Assembly: GCA_020628725.1 (NCBI GenBank)
Contig: JAHDEO010000005.1
Coordinates: forward strand, 11,174 to 48,184
Source: Saprospiraceae bacterium
GTDB lineage: Bacteria; Bacteroidota; Bacteroidia; Chitinophagales; Saprospiraceae
Direction: 5' to 3'
DNA length: 37,011 nt
Below the pieces are notes generated by a model that did not search any database, had not been told where the DNA came from, and saw only the letters and a list, made by a program, of their open reading frames with translations. Below, in pieces: positions 17,613-32,600 of the stretch (the first letter of the stretch is position 1; each line of letters begins with the position of its first letter). A program made the position numbers and the translations under genes.

Positions 17613-17652
17613 AAAAAATGCGCTTAATGACCAAAGCCACCAAGCGCACTTT
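17613..17652 (-). terminator. Rho-independent-like terminator after giant gene
   Basis: Minus-strand AAGTGCGCTT...AAGCGCATTTTTTAT: stem tgcgctt/aagcgca with following T-run. Confidence 0.7.
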
Positions 17653-17672
17653 CAAAAATTATATTACCTCAT

Positions 17673-20600
17673 TCAATACTTCACAAATTCAATCGTCTCA
17701 CGATGTATTCCATTTCTCAAATGAATAAAATATACTCCATCACTAAGCTGCGACACAGGAATCATAATCTGGTTATTCGTTGGAATCGTCCAAGACGTTT
17801 TATAGATTTCCTGACCGAGTGTATTGTAGATTTGACATTGCAAATCGCCCAATAAGCCATCTTTATAATCAATGAAAATCTCATCCTTCGCAGGATTCGG
17901 ATAGACATTGAAATCAACGCCCAATGGCTTGCGATAAATCGCCACCGTACGGCTGTAGGTACTGCTGCCATCCGTGTCAAATTGTTCTAATCGGTAATAC
18001 GAATTTCCGCTAAAAGGCTGCTCGTCTATATGTTCGTAATTTTGAATCGTACTGCTCGTTCCGGCAGCTTGTACTTTTGTAATTGACTCAAAATCAACGC
18101 CATTGCGACTGCGTTGTACTTCGAAGTAATCGCTGTTTTGCTCGGTGGCTGTCTGCCAAAGCAATTGCACATCGCGTTCACGATTAATCGCATTAAATGA
18201 CACCAACTCAACAGGTATCAAAATCGCGGTATCTCGTATCCAAAATTCCGAGAAATCATCTACTTGAAATTCCACATAATTCACACCGAAATCCGTACCC
18301 AAAGTCGTTGTGATAAAGGTCAAATCTCCACCTTCCGTCGGGTCATACACATCATCTTCGCCTGTACCTGAATAGCGGACTACGCTGAGTTCATTCTCCA
18401 TCGGTGAATTATTTCCGGTTAGATTTTGATATTCTCCATCCGTAAAATACAAGCGTACGCTCACCATCGACTGCGGTGCAATTTCCGGAGAAATACGATA
18501 ATGACGTTCCATTAAAGTGTATTCGCCATTATAGTCGATAGGCATATCATTGACGTATAAATTCGCACTGACATTACCCAAATCACTACCCGATGTATTG
18601 AGAGAAAATAAAATGCGTCCCATGTTATCGGTGAAATGTTGCCAGCCTTGCAAGTCCGTGACACACACGCCCGCGCTGACCGCATCCGCCATTGGAAGAC
18701 CGGCTCCCATCGCACAAGTCGGAATACTTGACAAATCGACTTCCACCGTCACGATGTCTGTACTAAATGCCACACCATCACTCACCGAGACCAAGAAATC
18801 TAATTCCTGCCCCTGATTCGCTGCCGTGATTGAGAAAGAAGGTGTCGCAATCGTCTCATCATTCAGCGTGATGCCATCCGGAGGATACCATTGGAAGGTC
18901 AAATCATCGCCATCCGGGTCGAATGAATTTGTCGCGTCCAACATATAAGTCGTTTCCATAGTCACGAGGCTGTCCAAGCCTGCATCCGCGACAGGAAGGG
19001 CATTGCTGCCGACCTCGATTTCCCAAGTCGCATAGCTGATGTCGTTCCCCGAAACACCACTTGTGTATTTATTGAGTAATGTCAAATCAACGCCTATGGA
19101 ATAAGTACCCGGCGTATCATCTATCGTCGATAATCCGGTTAATTCAAACTCTGTCAATGATATCGCTTCAATAGATAAATCACTCGCATCCAGCACATTA
19201 TTATCATACAATAAAACTAAAGCATTTTGTACTTCTGAAAAATCCAATAATTGCGCGGAGAAAGTCAGGACCAGCGTATCAGGATGCTCAGTCAGCACTT
19301 GATTAGGTGCTAAATCCCAGTCTGCCGTCAATGCGGATTCATCAATGTAAATGTCGAAATTCGCTTCAACCGTGTTGCCATCTTCATCGGTAGCTTCCAC
19401 CAAAATCGCCGTATTACCGCCCGTATCGAATAGCAAAGGCACTGTGACCGCACCCGCGGGAACGGCATTGAGTGTCGTCAGCAAGGTCAATGAACCATTA
19501 TCATCTTGATAAATCCGAATCACATCCGCCGCTTGATTGATGCCAAATGATAAATCCAACACATTCGTAGCCGTCACACCATCCACTAGCGAGTAACCCA
19601 TATCCGGCGAGATGCCCAAGCCCGAAATCGCAATTTCGGGTGTTCTGTCCACCGTCCAAGTGGTCGTTTCTGTGCCTGTTCCGAAATTACCTGCTAAATC
19701 ACTAATTTGGCTCACGTCAACATTCAACACATAATCGCCTTCGGGATAGGTTGTTTGGTCAAATGATTCTACTTTGAAAGAAGTTGGATTTACGATGCTG
19801 ATTTCGGCAGGGTCGAGGTATTGCGCCGCACCGTCTTTCAATAAGCTAATCGCCATCGTATCAAACTCCATTATCGCCTCATCAAAATTCATATTTGCAC
19901 CTGTATAATGTTGTGCATCCAAACCACCGCCGATGAAGCGGAGTAGGTTGGTCAATTGTGGTGCTTGTGTATCCATCGTGAAGGTTTCGGATTGCATCGC
20001 CAAGCCCGGTGTACCGCCGTCCGATTCGATACCTGTCATGTCAATTATCAATTCATATTCACCATCATTACTGATAAATGAATTGATATTCGTCACTTCA
20101 AATAAAGTATTTTCCGCATTCAATGGGCTAATCGTAAACGTACCCGCCTGTATGCCGCCACCAAACATCACCTCCAAATCATCCGCCGTGAAGGTCGCGG
20201 GATTGATAGGCATATTGAATAAAATTTGTATCGTATTCAATTGATTGGTAAAGCCGTTTTCAGGAAAACCTGTAAACTCCAATACAGACGGAACGGATAA
20301 AAATTGTGTCCACGAAACTTGCTCGCCGACTTCGCCGCTCGTACCCGTAAGGTCTTCTACACCAGCCGCTTGTGCGGTGAATACATAGAAACCATCATTC
20401 ACCGTGAGAGCCGAAATATCTACTTCAAATGTCACCGAATCAATCTCTGTGATAATGACTGAATTATCAATCAAATTACTGCCGCCTTGCAATCTCAACA
20501 TCAAGTCTTCCGTACCAAATGTACCGTCAATAATTTCCTCGCTGAATGTGACTGTCAGCGTTTCAACTTGCATCGCAGTCAATTGGTTGGGATGTCCTTC

Positions 20601-23600
20601 AATACTGACGACGAAGGGCGGATTCGGGTCTTTCGGACTCCAAACGACCGTGTATGTGACTTCATCAAAGGTGTCAAAATCATCTACAAAATGGAATTTA
20701 TCTTCGTAAACAGGCTCTTTGCTATCGGGCAGTGTAACGTGCGTCAACCAAGCATTTTTCAACGGAATTTCCTGTCCGTCGCTATCGCGTGTGACGCTGA
20801 CGATTTCAAAGTTACCATTACCGGGGTCGTCTATTTTAATGTAATTCCAACCTTGTGCGGACGGGTCAATGTGGAAGGTATTCGTATTGCCTGCGGCAAG
20901 AATATTTCCTGTAAAATACGCGTCTTGTGCTTCAAAAACATCGTAAATCAAATTCCCTTGTGAAAGGTAAATCGCGTCCGGTGTTTCGTTGGCATCTTGT
21001 ATTTCATTCACCAAGAAATCATCCACACCGTCATCCTGTGTATATACCTCAATCGTGTGAATCGACTCATGCAATTCCACCCCGCTAATCAGACTCAAAT
21101 CAGGATTTCCAAAACTACTCAAATGGACAAGATTTGTTTCATAACTAATAAAATGTCCCAATAAAGTACTCGTGAAATACCATTGCCCGACCTTCGTGGA
21201 AAGCGGGGCGATGTCGCCGAATTGAATATTGGTTAATCCCATATTCGCGGGTTCGCCTTGTAGATTTGAACCAATCAAGCTGAATTCAATCGCCAAACCG
21301 TCTTCATTTTTAACGATTTCGGGTTGGGCAGATTCGATGAGAACGCCCATCGCCACGCCGTAACCATTATTTTCTACCATCACTGCTAATTCAGCAGGAA
21401 TAATCGGTTCGATAGCTTCGGTCAATGGGTCATCGCCGTAAATATCGCGCTGCATGAAATAGTGCAAATACAAATCAGGACTCGGATTCACCTGCAATGT
21501 AACCGGAATCAAAGGCACTGTCACCTCCAAACCGCTAAATGGGTCAAGGTAGCTGACCGAACCGCCAAAGGAATAATTCACCGGAACGGTAGGTGCAGCA
21601 CCGGGTTCGGGGATGAAAAGAATCGTTGCCGAGCCATCTTGTTGGGCGGCAAGCGAGCCTGTACCATCTACTCCCGTAAGGTTATTCAATCCTGTGACTT
21701 CGATTTGGAATAAATCATTACTCAATACGCCGTCGGGATTGAGAATTTCCAAATTCAATTGTAAATCTTGCAAGGCATCTGTCGGATGACCGTTGAATAC
21801 GCCGAGTGTACCTTCAAAGGCTTCGCGGGTCATGGTGAGTTGTTGGCTGATTTGAATGGTGACAGAAGAACATACGCCACTATTTGATTCGCCCTGATCT
21901 ACGATAATGTCAATAGATTCGTACAACATTTCATCAATACTCGCATAACCTCTATTAAATGCGTAGTCTTGAACTGACTGAATTTCAGCAATATACGCTT
22001 CGATGGAATCACGATTGACGATATTGGGATAAGTCGCATTGGGTGCATAAATACCATTGCTCCATGCCATTTGCGTCTCATTCCAACGACTGATAAATGC
22101 GTCAATTTCACTTTCTGAAATATCAAAATCCGCTAATTGTGCTTTAATATCATTAGCATCGCTTGGACTCACAGGCAGTTCATTGTCAACAAAGGGGCTG
22201 AGTGCCACCGCAAATTCGCTGACATTATCATTATCGGCTAATGGACCGAAATATTCGTCCATCCATGCATTATGCGCCTCGTATGCCATTTGAACTTGCA
22301 CTAAATCATCTCCTGCCTGTTGGATGATAGGCGGTACATCACCGGAGCTTTTATAAAGAAAATCCTCTAATTGTAAATTGCCATCACCGTCGCTACACAA
22401 GTCACCTCCGGCACAGGAATTAATGGTACAGATGATACTGATAATACAACCAATTCCCTTCTTAGGAATACACCCCAAAAGCCCGAAAAATGCGCCCGTA
22501 TTTGAGCCGCTTGTCAATACACCACCGATGCAGCCAATGGCACCCGTAGGCGGATAACAACCCAGTGCCGTAAAAACAACACTATTCACGCAGGCATTAC
22601 ATCCGATTTCCGTAACGGTACTCGGTGTATTATTATTAGGATTGCTCGGACCTGTGCCCGGACAGCCCGGACAGCCATTTGGTGAGCCACCGCCCGGACC
22701 AAAACCACCACCGGGAAGCCCCGAACCATTGCCCGGACATACCCTTCCGGAGTAGGTAAACATCTCTCCGCCTTGTTGCCACAAACCATTATCTCCGCAT
22801 TCGTACCAATACGCCGTAAAGGTGAAATCTTGACAATTTCCACTAAGACTCTGCGATTGGAAACTCTCGAAACCATCCTTTTCAATACCGAGAAAATCGG
22901 ATACATCTCCGTAGGTATTATAACCGTCATCATTGACGAATTCCTCGTTTTGTCCGCCGTTTCTGCGTCGCATCACGACAGGAACTTGGATGGCTTGTTG
23001 TGCCAATAAATCAGTTGGGGTGTAATTGGTAATAAACTCATATTCAGGGTCATCTGTCGGGAAATTCAATTCCACATCCCGCGCTGTGATTAAGCCGAAA
23101 TTGGTCATCGTCGCATAAAAGTTATATTCTTCGCTACCAAATAATTGCGGCATGGAATCCGGCATTTCGAGCAAGACTACGGGAGCAGGAACGTTGGTTT
23201 CAAACTCCATTATGAGGTCGATTTCATACACATCTTCCACCGTTGTCGGCACTACATCCCAAGTGAATGAAATCGCCTGATAAGGTAAAAATACCGTCTC
23301 GGTGACGTCTGTTCCGGGTAAAATTTCGACGGTGTTGTTGTAGCCTTCATGTTGCTCAGCTTGTACGGTCAGGCGCAGCGTACCTTCAGGCAGGCTATCC
23401 GCCATGAACAGCCCGTCTTCGTCGGTGACACCTTCGGCAAAAACTTCGCCTGTGAAGTAGTGGCTGATTTTCACTTGTGCGCCGGCTACGTGTGGAGCTT
23501 CTTCAGTAAAATAAGTGTATTGATCCACCACATCTACGATGATACCACCCGTTTCTTCGGATACTTTTTCGACGGTATATGGGATATTGAGGAAATTGCC

Positions 23601-26600
23601 ATTGGCGGCATTAATCACGATATTACCATTAGCAGGAGTATTTAATGGTAGTGACGCACCCGGCTTGAACTCAATGATTACCAGCGAAGTATCACCCGAT
23701 TCAAGTGAAGGCATCGTCGGTAATGTAATCAATGACATAAAATCTACCGGAGGTAGGCTTACGGTAATTTCACCCGTTTCTCCTTCACCATTATTATAAA
23801 TTTGAAATTCTAAATAATTGGATTGTGTTTGTGAAATGGTGCGGTTGATACTCGAAATTTCCGCGCTGATATAGCCTTGTTGTGCTTGACAGAAATAGAA
23901 CGCCGTTTGTTCGTACGACAAGTTTTCGTCGGAAGTAATTCGCAGTGGAATTTCCTGATAAAAACCAATCGGCGATACTTCCGTTCCGTTTACGGTGTAA
24001 TTAAATTCCTCTGTCGCACCACCCGCAATCGCAGGAATCGTATCAAATGTAACCGATGCGCCCGCCGGAAGCGACAAAGTTTCTGCCATAACATTATTCA
24101 AGGTAACGTCGCTTCTATTTCTCACGGAAATAGTGCCTGTTATCGGTTCGTTGAGCAATACTTCCCATAAAATAAATTGATTCGCATTGAGTTCTATTCC
24201 GAGAATATCAAATTCGTCTTGTGCTGTATTCGCGCCCATATCCGGGAAGGATGCTCCTACTTCGTAATGTCCCGCTTCGTTCGGAAGTGGTTCAAAAACA
24301 GTGGAATACGCGCCGCTGCCATCCGTTGTTACAGAAAATTCACGACGAATATTATCGCCTGTAATCACGTATAATTCTAACTCAACATTAGGCACAGGCG
24401 TATCAAATTCATCCACCGATTCACCATAAATCACAATATCATCACCTTGCAAAAAGACCGCCTCATCTACGATAGCCGTACCGAAATAATCCGGCTCTAA
24501 AGTGACCGTAAGCGGTTCGGAAGTGTTGTTTTGATATTGAATTTCGGTAATCGTACTTTCCGGATTGACCTCAAAAATCAGATAGTACGCTCCAGCCTCG
24601 TAAGGCGTGATGCCGACATCCCAAATTTCCAACGTATCACCAATCGCAATCGACGTATTGGTGGTGTATTGACCAATTTGAAAATCACTATTATTCAAAA
24701 TAGGGTCGTCCGAAATATAGCCACGTATCACCGCGCCACTCGGCGCAGATGCCAAGCCACTATTCGTTAAAAATACACGGAAATTAAAAGGTTCTTGTGC
24801 CGCCAAATTGGTGTCATCCAATGTAACATTTACTATCTCAAAATCGGGTTTATTATTGTCCGTGACAATCACAAACACAATACCCGGTGAGAAGTCCGTA
24901 GCCTCGGCTTGAATCGTAACTTGCTGATTACCATCGACTATACCATCTGCAACTGTTTCAATATCGACATTTACGGAAGATGCGCCTATAGGAATTATGA
25001 CCGTAGCAGGTAGCACCAATTCCGTCTCATCTGATGAAGTGAGATTGACGGTTAGCGGAACGTCAGTCGGGGTATTTCTTTCGATGCGAAGTGTACCTGC
25101 ATTCGTCGAACCTTCTGCCAAAGACAGCGGATTGACGAAAGCGGTGAGCGTAGGACCGTCGTTGTCCAGTACCGTAAGCGTATCCGAAAATACACCTGCA
25201 CTCGTACTTGACGCCGTACAATTACAAGACGCAATCAGGACAGATGCCGTGATTTCTATCTCTCTAATACCTTCATTTTGAAGATTATCAAAGACGCCGA
25301 TAAAGAAGCGTTTTTCCATCTCACCCGGACCAAGCGGCACGGTGGAAGGCAAGTACAAAGCTCCCGGACTATCCGTTGCAATATCGACTTGCAAGACACT
25401 ACTCGCATTGCCCAAGCGGGTAATTACGCCTTCGGTAGCATAAAAACCCGATGATTCGGAAATGGTATCGTTTGTAATCGCAAAAGTAATCGCGGGAATG
25501 TCCTCGTCATTGGTGAGGGTAAATGAGGCGTTGGCTGCCACAAGCCCTGCCGAACCTGCTGTGATAGTGATAATTTCGTCCTCTTCGGCAATGTCGTCGT
25601 CGGGTAGCGTGACTTGTACATTTGCGGTGGTCATCCCCGGTGGAATGACAACGGGCGTAGGCAAAGGCACTTCATCCGGCGAGTCAGAAATGATGTTGAT
25701 AAATAAGGTGTCGGGCGAAGAAAAATCAGTCACTATATCAAAATCCAAGACTTCGCCTTCGGCAATCATCGCAGGTAAATTATTGATGGATAAAGTCGGA
25801 ATTTCATCATCAATTAATAAAAACTGCTCTGTATCAGGCGTGTAGCCCGTCGCGCTTGCCGTCATTTCGATTTCTATATCTCCTTCTAAATCAGAATTTT
25901 GAATGGAATAAATGTAAAATGCTCTACCCGCTTGCCCCGCGCTGATAGTCACGGTGGCAGAGGCATTGAAACGTGCGGGTTCGTTCAAAGTGATATTGAC
26001 CGTTTGACTTTGTACGGTTGAGCCACTGCGTGTGACGGTGCAGTAGAGACTGTTGCCCTCGTTAATTTGGTCATTTGCCAATGTCAAGAAAAGGATACTC
26101 TCAATCGTCCATGCTTGATTTTCAAAGGCAATATTATTCGCCGTAGAAAGCGGAATTTCAAGAATATTCGGGATAATTTCTACTACAAAAATCCCTTGAT
26201 TGCCGATGTTGAGGTCGTTCGGCAAGTTGAGGTTATAACTGCGATTGAAGAAGGCTCCGGCTTGAAGTGAGTCCGTTCCATCGTAGTCAAATTGTCCGAC
26301 CAAAGTACGATTTTGACCGCCGGGAGCTTCGATATAGACCTTCTCTGTCCAATCCGTGACTGCTGCGCCATCGCCGATATTTCCAATCGTCCATGTGACG
26401 GTGGCAGGGTCGCCGGGTTGTGCAGTCGTTAAATCTGACACCACATTAATCACTTGTAAATCAGGTAATTCAGGAAGTGGATTTACGGTGATTGTGACGG
26501 TGGCGGTAGCTTCGCAGCCGTTGTCGTCTGTCGCGACGACTTGGTACATTTGCGTCTCGAAAGGTGCAACTTGGAGGGTCGGGCTAAATGGATTTTCGCC

Positions 26601-29600
26601 TTCGAGTTCGCCACTCCATTCGTAGTTGGTTGCGCCGCTTGCGGTCAAGGTCAGCGTATCGCCATAGTCAATTGTCGCATCAGGTGTCACCACCAAATTG
26701 ACTGCCGGATAAGAAATGACCTCAATCGAAGTGGTGTCGTTGAAGGTCAATTCATCCGTACCCAAAAGCGTATATGCCGCGAGCGTGTAGGTGCTGTCTG
26801 CGATGAGTGTGACGGGCGTTGCAAAGGTATGTTCGAGTGTAAATCCGGGGTCAATTGACTGATTTACAGTTTCTACGATGGGAGTGTCATCGCCCAATTG
26901 ATAGGCTACATCAAAATTAGATTGAGTGAGGCTGCCCGGATTTTTGATGACGATGGTTACGTCGCTATTCGGTGGAATGTCGCAGCCTGTGGTCGGGCTT
27001 AGAATGTCGATGACGCCTAAATTATTTTCCAAACTCGTAAACTCATCTGCACCAATATCGGGCGCAAGCGGATTACGAAAATCACCGTCAATATCTTCAG
27101 GCAAACCATCAACGGGTGTACCTTGTTCGCTTAATAATTGTTGGGCGATGTGGAGATCGTCATTCGCAATAAATTCGGGGTCAAGATTGAAGGAATTGGC
27201 ATCGTGTCCACTGCCCGATTGCCAACTTCCAAGGCTGGTACGATTGCCCATGAGATAGCCAACCTTTCCACCGGGAGCGTAAAAATCGTTGTAATCTGAC
27301 TCGGTGATGTCGTTGGAATTTTCCGCATAAATAGCGTATCCTGTGCCGATATTTGCGAATATATTATTTTTGAGATTCGCAAAATTACCATTCAAATAAA
27401 TGGCGCGTCCTGCGGTCGCTTCGTTGGCTGTAACGAGGATATTATTGTGGAAAATGTCAATGTAATTCCCACTAAGTCGCATTCCGTAAGTCGTACTTGC
27501 GCCGTCAATCGTTACAAAATTATTTCCGATAAGTCCATGTACTTCTGTGCTTGCAGTGCCTGCGCTTACATCAATTCCATAAGTTGCATCATTGAGAATC
27601 AATGTGTTACCAATCACTTCAAAAGCATCACGAGGGCTTAACATATAAATGCCTCGACTCATGCTTCCTGTATTGATAATATCATTCGACCGGATAACCG
27701 GAGCAATGTGATAGCGTATGGTAATGGCATCGCTTGATTGCCCTGTAAACAGATTATCCTCGACTAATAAATTGGTCGAATTATTATAACTATTATCATA
27801 AAAACCATAAGTACCACCGCTAAATTGATTTTCTGTTATTTGTAAATTATCTACAAAATTATCCACGCGAATACCCATATACGAGGTCGAAAATCGACAA
27901 TTATTGATATTTACATTTTCATTTGTACCGGATAAAATCATGCAGTACGCGCTATTCGCATCTTGCTCAAAAGTCAAGTGGCGGAACTCGATGTGATCGG
28001 TGCTATCTAATTGAATGACGATATTACCATAATCGCTCACGCCATTCATTATCGTGACACTCGTACTGTCCTGACTTTCGGATTGAAAGAGGATTTGGTC
28101 ATTGACGGATGCGCCGAGGATTTGATTGATTTCGACATTTTCAGCGTATGTACCGTCTTGAATATTGAAGGTGACATCGCCGACTACGCCGCCACGTTCG
28201 AGGGCTTCGGCGGCTTGTGTAATGGTTTGAAAATCAGCATTATTTGTGCCTATTGTGTATGTGCCTATGAGGGCGGCATACATGTCATCAACTTCGAGGG
28301 TATCGTTGTCAGCGTAGCTGTCAGCTTGCCCGTTGGGGTCGGCTACCCAGACTTTCAAATCATAGGGTTGCGCCACGTCAAATTGGAAGGTACCAATCGA
28401 CACATCATCGGATGTACCGGAGGGGATATTGCCCGTCCAGTTCACCTCGCGGATAGTATCGTTGTTCATTGACCAGCTAATCGTAGCGGAAGTCAAGGGC
28501 GTAGTGAAATTATTGACAACGTTGATAATCAGTTCATTAGTGCCTTGTGGGAAGGGTGGTGTAGGCGAGATTAAATTTACGATTCCAATGTCATCAAAAG
28601 CAGTCGGTGACTCGTCCGCACCGATATAGGGCGAAAGCGGATTCCGTTCATCGCCCTCAATATCTTCCGTGACACCTGCAATCGGAATACCCACTGCGAG
28701 GAGAATATTATTGGTATGTAAATCATCTGCCGACTGGAATAGCGGGTCGAGCGAGATGGAATTACCGTCTTGCTGCGTGGCAAATTCCCAAGCGGTCAAA
28801 TCGGCGGCGTCTGCACCGTCCCAATTACCAAGCGTCGCGCCTGTGGTGTGGTAATCGTTATAATCTTGCACCAAGCCCGTCGTCGTGTAACCTTGCATTG
28901 CCCAACCGCCGCCTTGATGTGAGAAGATGTTGTTGCGAATATCCGCGTTATCACTATATCGTTGGTAAAATGCTTCGTAACTCGCTGCACCTGTTGTCAG
29001 GACGCTATTGAAATATACATTGGTGTTGTCTGCATTATATAAATAAAAGCCATCGCCTTGCGACGAAACCATATTATTGATAATGCGAGAGCTTTGTGCC
29101 GCAACGCTCAGGTCGCGTACATATAAGCCTGTGTTGGTGCTGTTGTTGTAAATTTGATTGTTTTCAATTTGAGTGTATTGGCTGTTACGAGCGTCGATAC
29201 CTGTGTTTCTTATGTCAACTGTATTGCCCATAATTTCAAGGGTATTGGCAACATAACGGACGTAAATGCCCGAACTGCCGTTGGGATTATTTATTTCATT
29301 ATTATGAATAATAACGCTATCGCCATCGTAATTGTAAATTTCGTAATTGCTACTTGTATGAACGCTGTTAATTTGATTATCTGTGATAATGACGCCGTTC
29401 AAAGTATTACTTGACAAAGAAATCGCTTCGCGACAATTATTAAATTCATTCCCCGAAAAACGAAAATCAGCGCAGCTTCCGCTATACGAATTATAGATTG
29501 CGTGGGTATTATTTCCATTAAAAATGCAATTGGAAATATCGAGGTTATTTATGCTGCCATTCAATCTGAAAATGAGGTTATAAGAACCAAAAGGTCGGAA

Positions 29601-32600
29601 AGTCAGATTTTCAAAACAAACATTATCCGTCCCGTTTAATCTGACCACAGCAAAAGCGTTGTTGTCATACGGCGAATTATATTCTATAAGCACATCCGCA
29701 GCATTACCTGTTTCTGAGCTAAATGTTACTTTGTTTACCTCCGAACTTCCGGTTATTTGTCCCAATACCAATTGCTCTGTAAAGGTGTCGCTTCGCATCA
29801 ACATACGCACCGAATCGCGTACTCCGCCGTAATTGAGGGCGTCTTGTACAGCAGCCAAATCAGCAAAGTCAGGCGATGTACCGCCAATCGTAAATTGACC
29901 TGCTAAAGTCGTATAGAAGTTGCTGATAACCAGTGTGTCATCTGTCGGGTCGAGGTCGCTTGCGCCATTGGGTCGGGAAGACCAAATGCGGATTTCGTAT
30001 TCCGTAATTTCCTCAAAATCGTAATTGCCGAGTGGGACATTTTCGCTGTCGCCTACGTTCAAATTACCCACCCAAGCGACGGGTGTTTGTGCCATGCTAT
30101 TCACTTCCCAATACAGCGAATCCGTCATCAAAATACTCGGTCCGCTATTCAACAAATCTACCGAAACAGGATGCGTGCCGGGGTCAAGCGGCAACTCAGG
30201 TTCGGCGAATGTGATACCTGCATTGTCGCCCGTAGGTGTGAACTCATACGCGCCCATATCCGGCGGCGTGCTACGTGTAGTGCCTTCAATATCAAGCGGA
30301 TGTTCGGTAATTGTTTCTCCTGCTTCATCAAGTAAAGCCTGATTTGGGCGGAGGTCGTCAGCACTATTGTAAACGGGATTAGTTACAACGGAATTGGCGT
30401 CTTGCGAAGAGGCAGCTTGCCAGTCAGCGAGGTTGGCGTAGTTGGTGTCTTGCCAATTGCCAAAATTGCTGCCTGTGCTGTAATAGGCGTTGTAGTCTTG
30501 CACCAAATCGGTCTGAGAATAAGCGTAAATCGCCAAGCCGCCGCCTTGGTGTGAAAAGACGTTATTACGGAAATTCGAGTAATCAGAATATCGCTGATAA
30601 AACGCCTCGTAGTTTGCCGCACCTGTCGTCAATACACTGTTGAAATAGACATCCGTGTAATCATTATTATAACAATAAAAACCATCGCCCTGCCCGGAAA
30701 CCACATTATTGACTACGCTTGAGCGTCGGGCAACATTACCATTATCGCGGACATATAAGCCTGTATTTGTACTGAAATTATAAACTTGGTTATTTTCGAT
30801 TTGAATATGTCCAGCATTACGGGTGTCGATACCTGTGTATCTTATGTCAACTGTATTACCCACAATTTCAAGGGTATTGGCAATATAACGTGCGTAAATT
30901 CCCGAACTACCATTTGGATTATTCATTTGATTGTTATGAATAATAATACTATCGGGGTCGTAACAATAAATATCATAATTACTTCCTGTGTGAACGCTGT
31001 TAATTTGATTATCTGTGATAATAACGCCGTTCAAAGTATTACTTGACAGGTGAATTGTTTCGCGGCAATTATTAAATTCATTATCCGAAAAATTAAAATC
31101 AGAACAAGCTCCACTATAAGAATTATAAATCGCGTGGGTATTATTTCCATTAAAAATACAATTGGAAATATCGAGGTTATTTATGCTGCCATTCAATCTG
31201 AAAATGAGGTTATAACTGCCTCCAAGCGGCTCAAAAGTCAGATGTTGAAAAGCTACGTTGTCTGTTCCTTGCAATCTGACCATTGCAAAATTATTATTAT
31301 CATACGGCGAATCATATTGAATGGTGACATCGGCTGCATTGCCGGTTTCTGCTTGGAAAGTGACGGTGTTTGTCGGCGAAGTTCCCGCGAATTGCCAGAG
31401 ATATAATCGCTCGATGTATGTACCGCTTCGTATTAACATATTGACCGCACCGCGTATTCCACCATAATTTACGGCATCTTGTGCCGCAGTCAAATCAGCG
31501 AAATCAGGCGATGCGCCGCCCACTGTAAAATCCCCTGCCAATGTGGTGTATAAATTACTGATAACCAATGTGTCATCCATTGGGTCAATATCTGTCATTC
31601 CATTCGGACGGCTTGACCAAATGCGGATTTCGTATTCCGTAATTTCATCAAATTGGTAATTGCCGAGTGCGACACTTTCGCTGTCGCCTACATTCAAATT
31701 ACCTGCCCAAGCAACGGGTGTTTGTGCCACGCCATTCACCTCCCAATACAAGGAATCGGTCATCAAAATACTCGGTCCGTTATTCATCAAATCCACTGAA
31801 ACGGGGTAGGTTCCGGGGTCAAAAGGCGTGAGTGGCGCGGTATAGGTGATGCCTGAATTGTCGCCCGTTGCAGTAAATTCGTATGCGCCCATGTCCGGTG
31901 GCGTACTGCGCGTAGTACCTTCAATATCAAGTGGATACATGGCAATCGCTGCGCCTGCGTCGTCGATGAGTGCTTGATTTGGTCGTAGGTCAGTCGTGCT
32001 TGTATAGACGGGATTGGCGTTGATAGAATTGGCGTCTTGCGAAGATGTGGCTTGCCAGTCGGCGAGGTTGGAGTAGTTGGTGTCTTGCCAATTTCCGAAA
32101 TTGCTGCCCGTGTTGTGATAGGCGTTATAATCTTGTACCAAATTCGTTGCAGCATAGCTGTAAATTGCTAAACCGCCACCTTGATGTGAGAAGATATTAT
32201 TGCGAATGTCGGTATTGTCCGAGTATCTTTGATAGAATGCCTCGTAGCTGCTCAAACCTGTTGTAAGAACGCTATTGAAATAGACATCTGCGTAGTCATT
32301 ATTGTAGAAATACATGCCATCGCCTTGCCCGGAAACGACATTATTGACGATGCTTGAGCGTCGGGCAACATTACCGTTATCGCGGATATACATGCCCGTA
32401 TTTGTACTGAAATTATACACTTCGTTATTTTCAATTTGAACGTGTGTGGAATTTCGAGCATCAATACCTGTGTATCTTATATCAACTGTATTGCCCACAA
32501 TTTCAAGGGTGTTGGCAACATAACGCGCGTAAATGCCCGAACTACCGCTTGCATTGATAGATGTATTATTATGAATAATCAGACTATCAATATCATAGCA

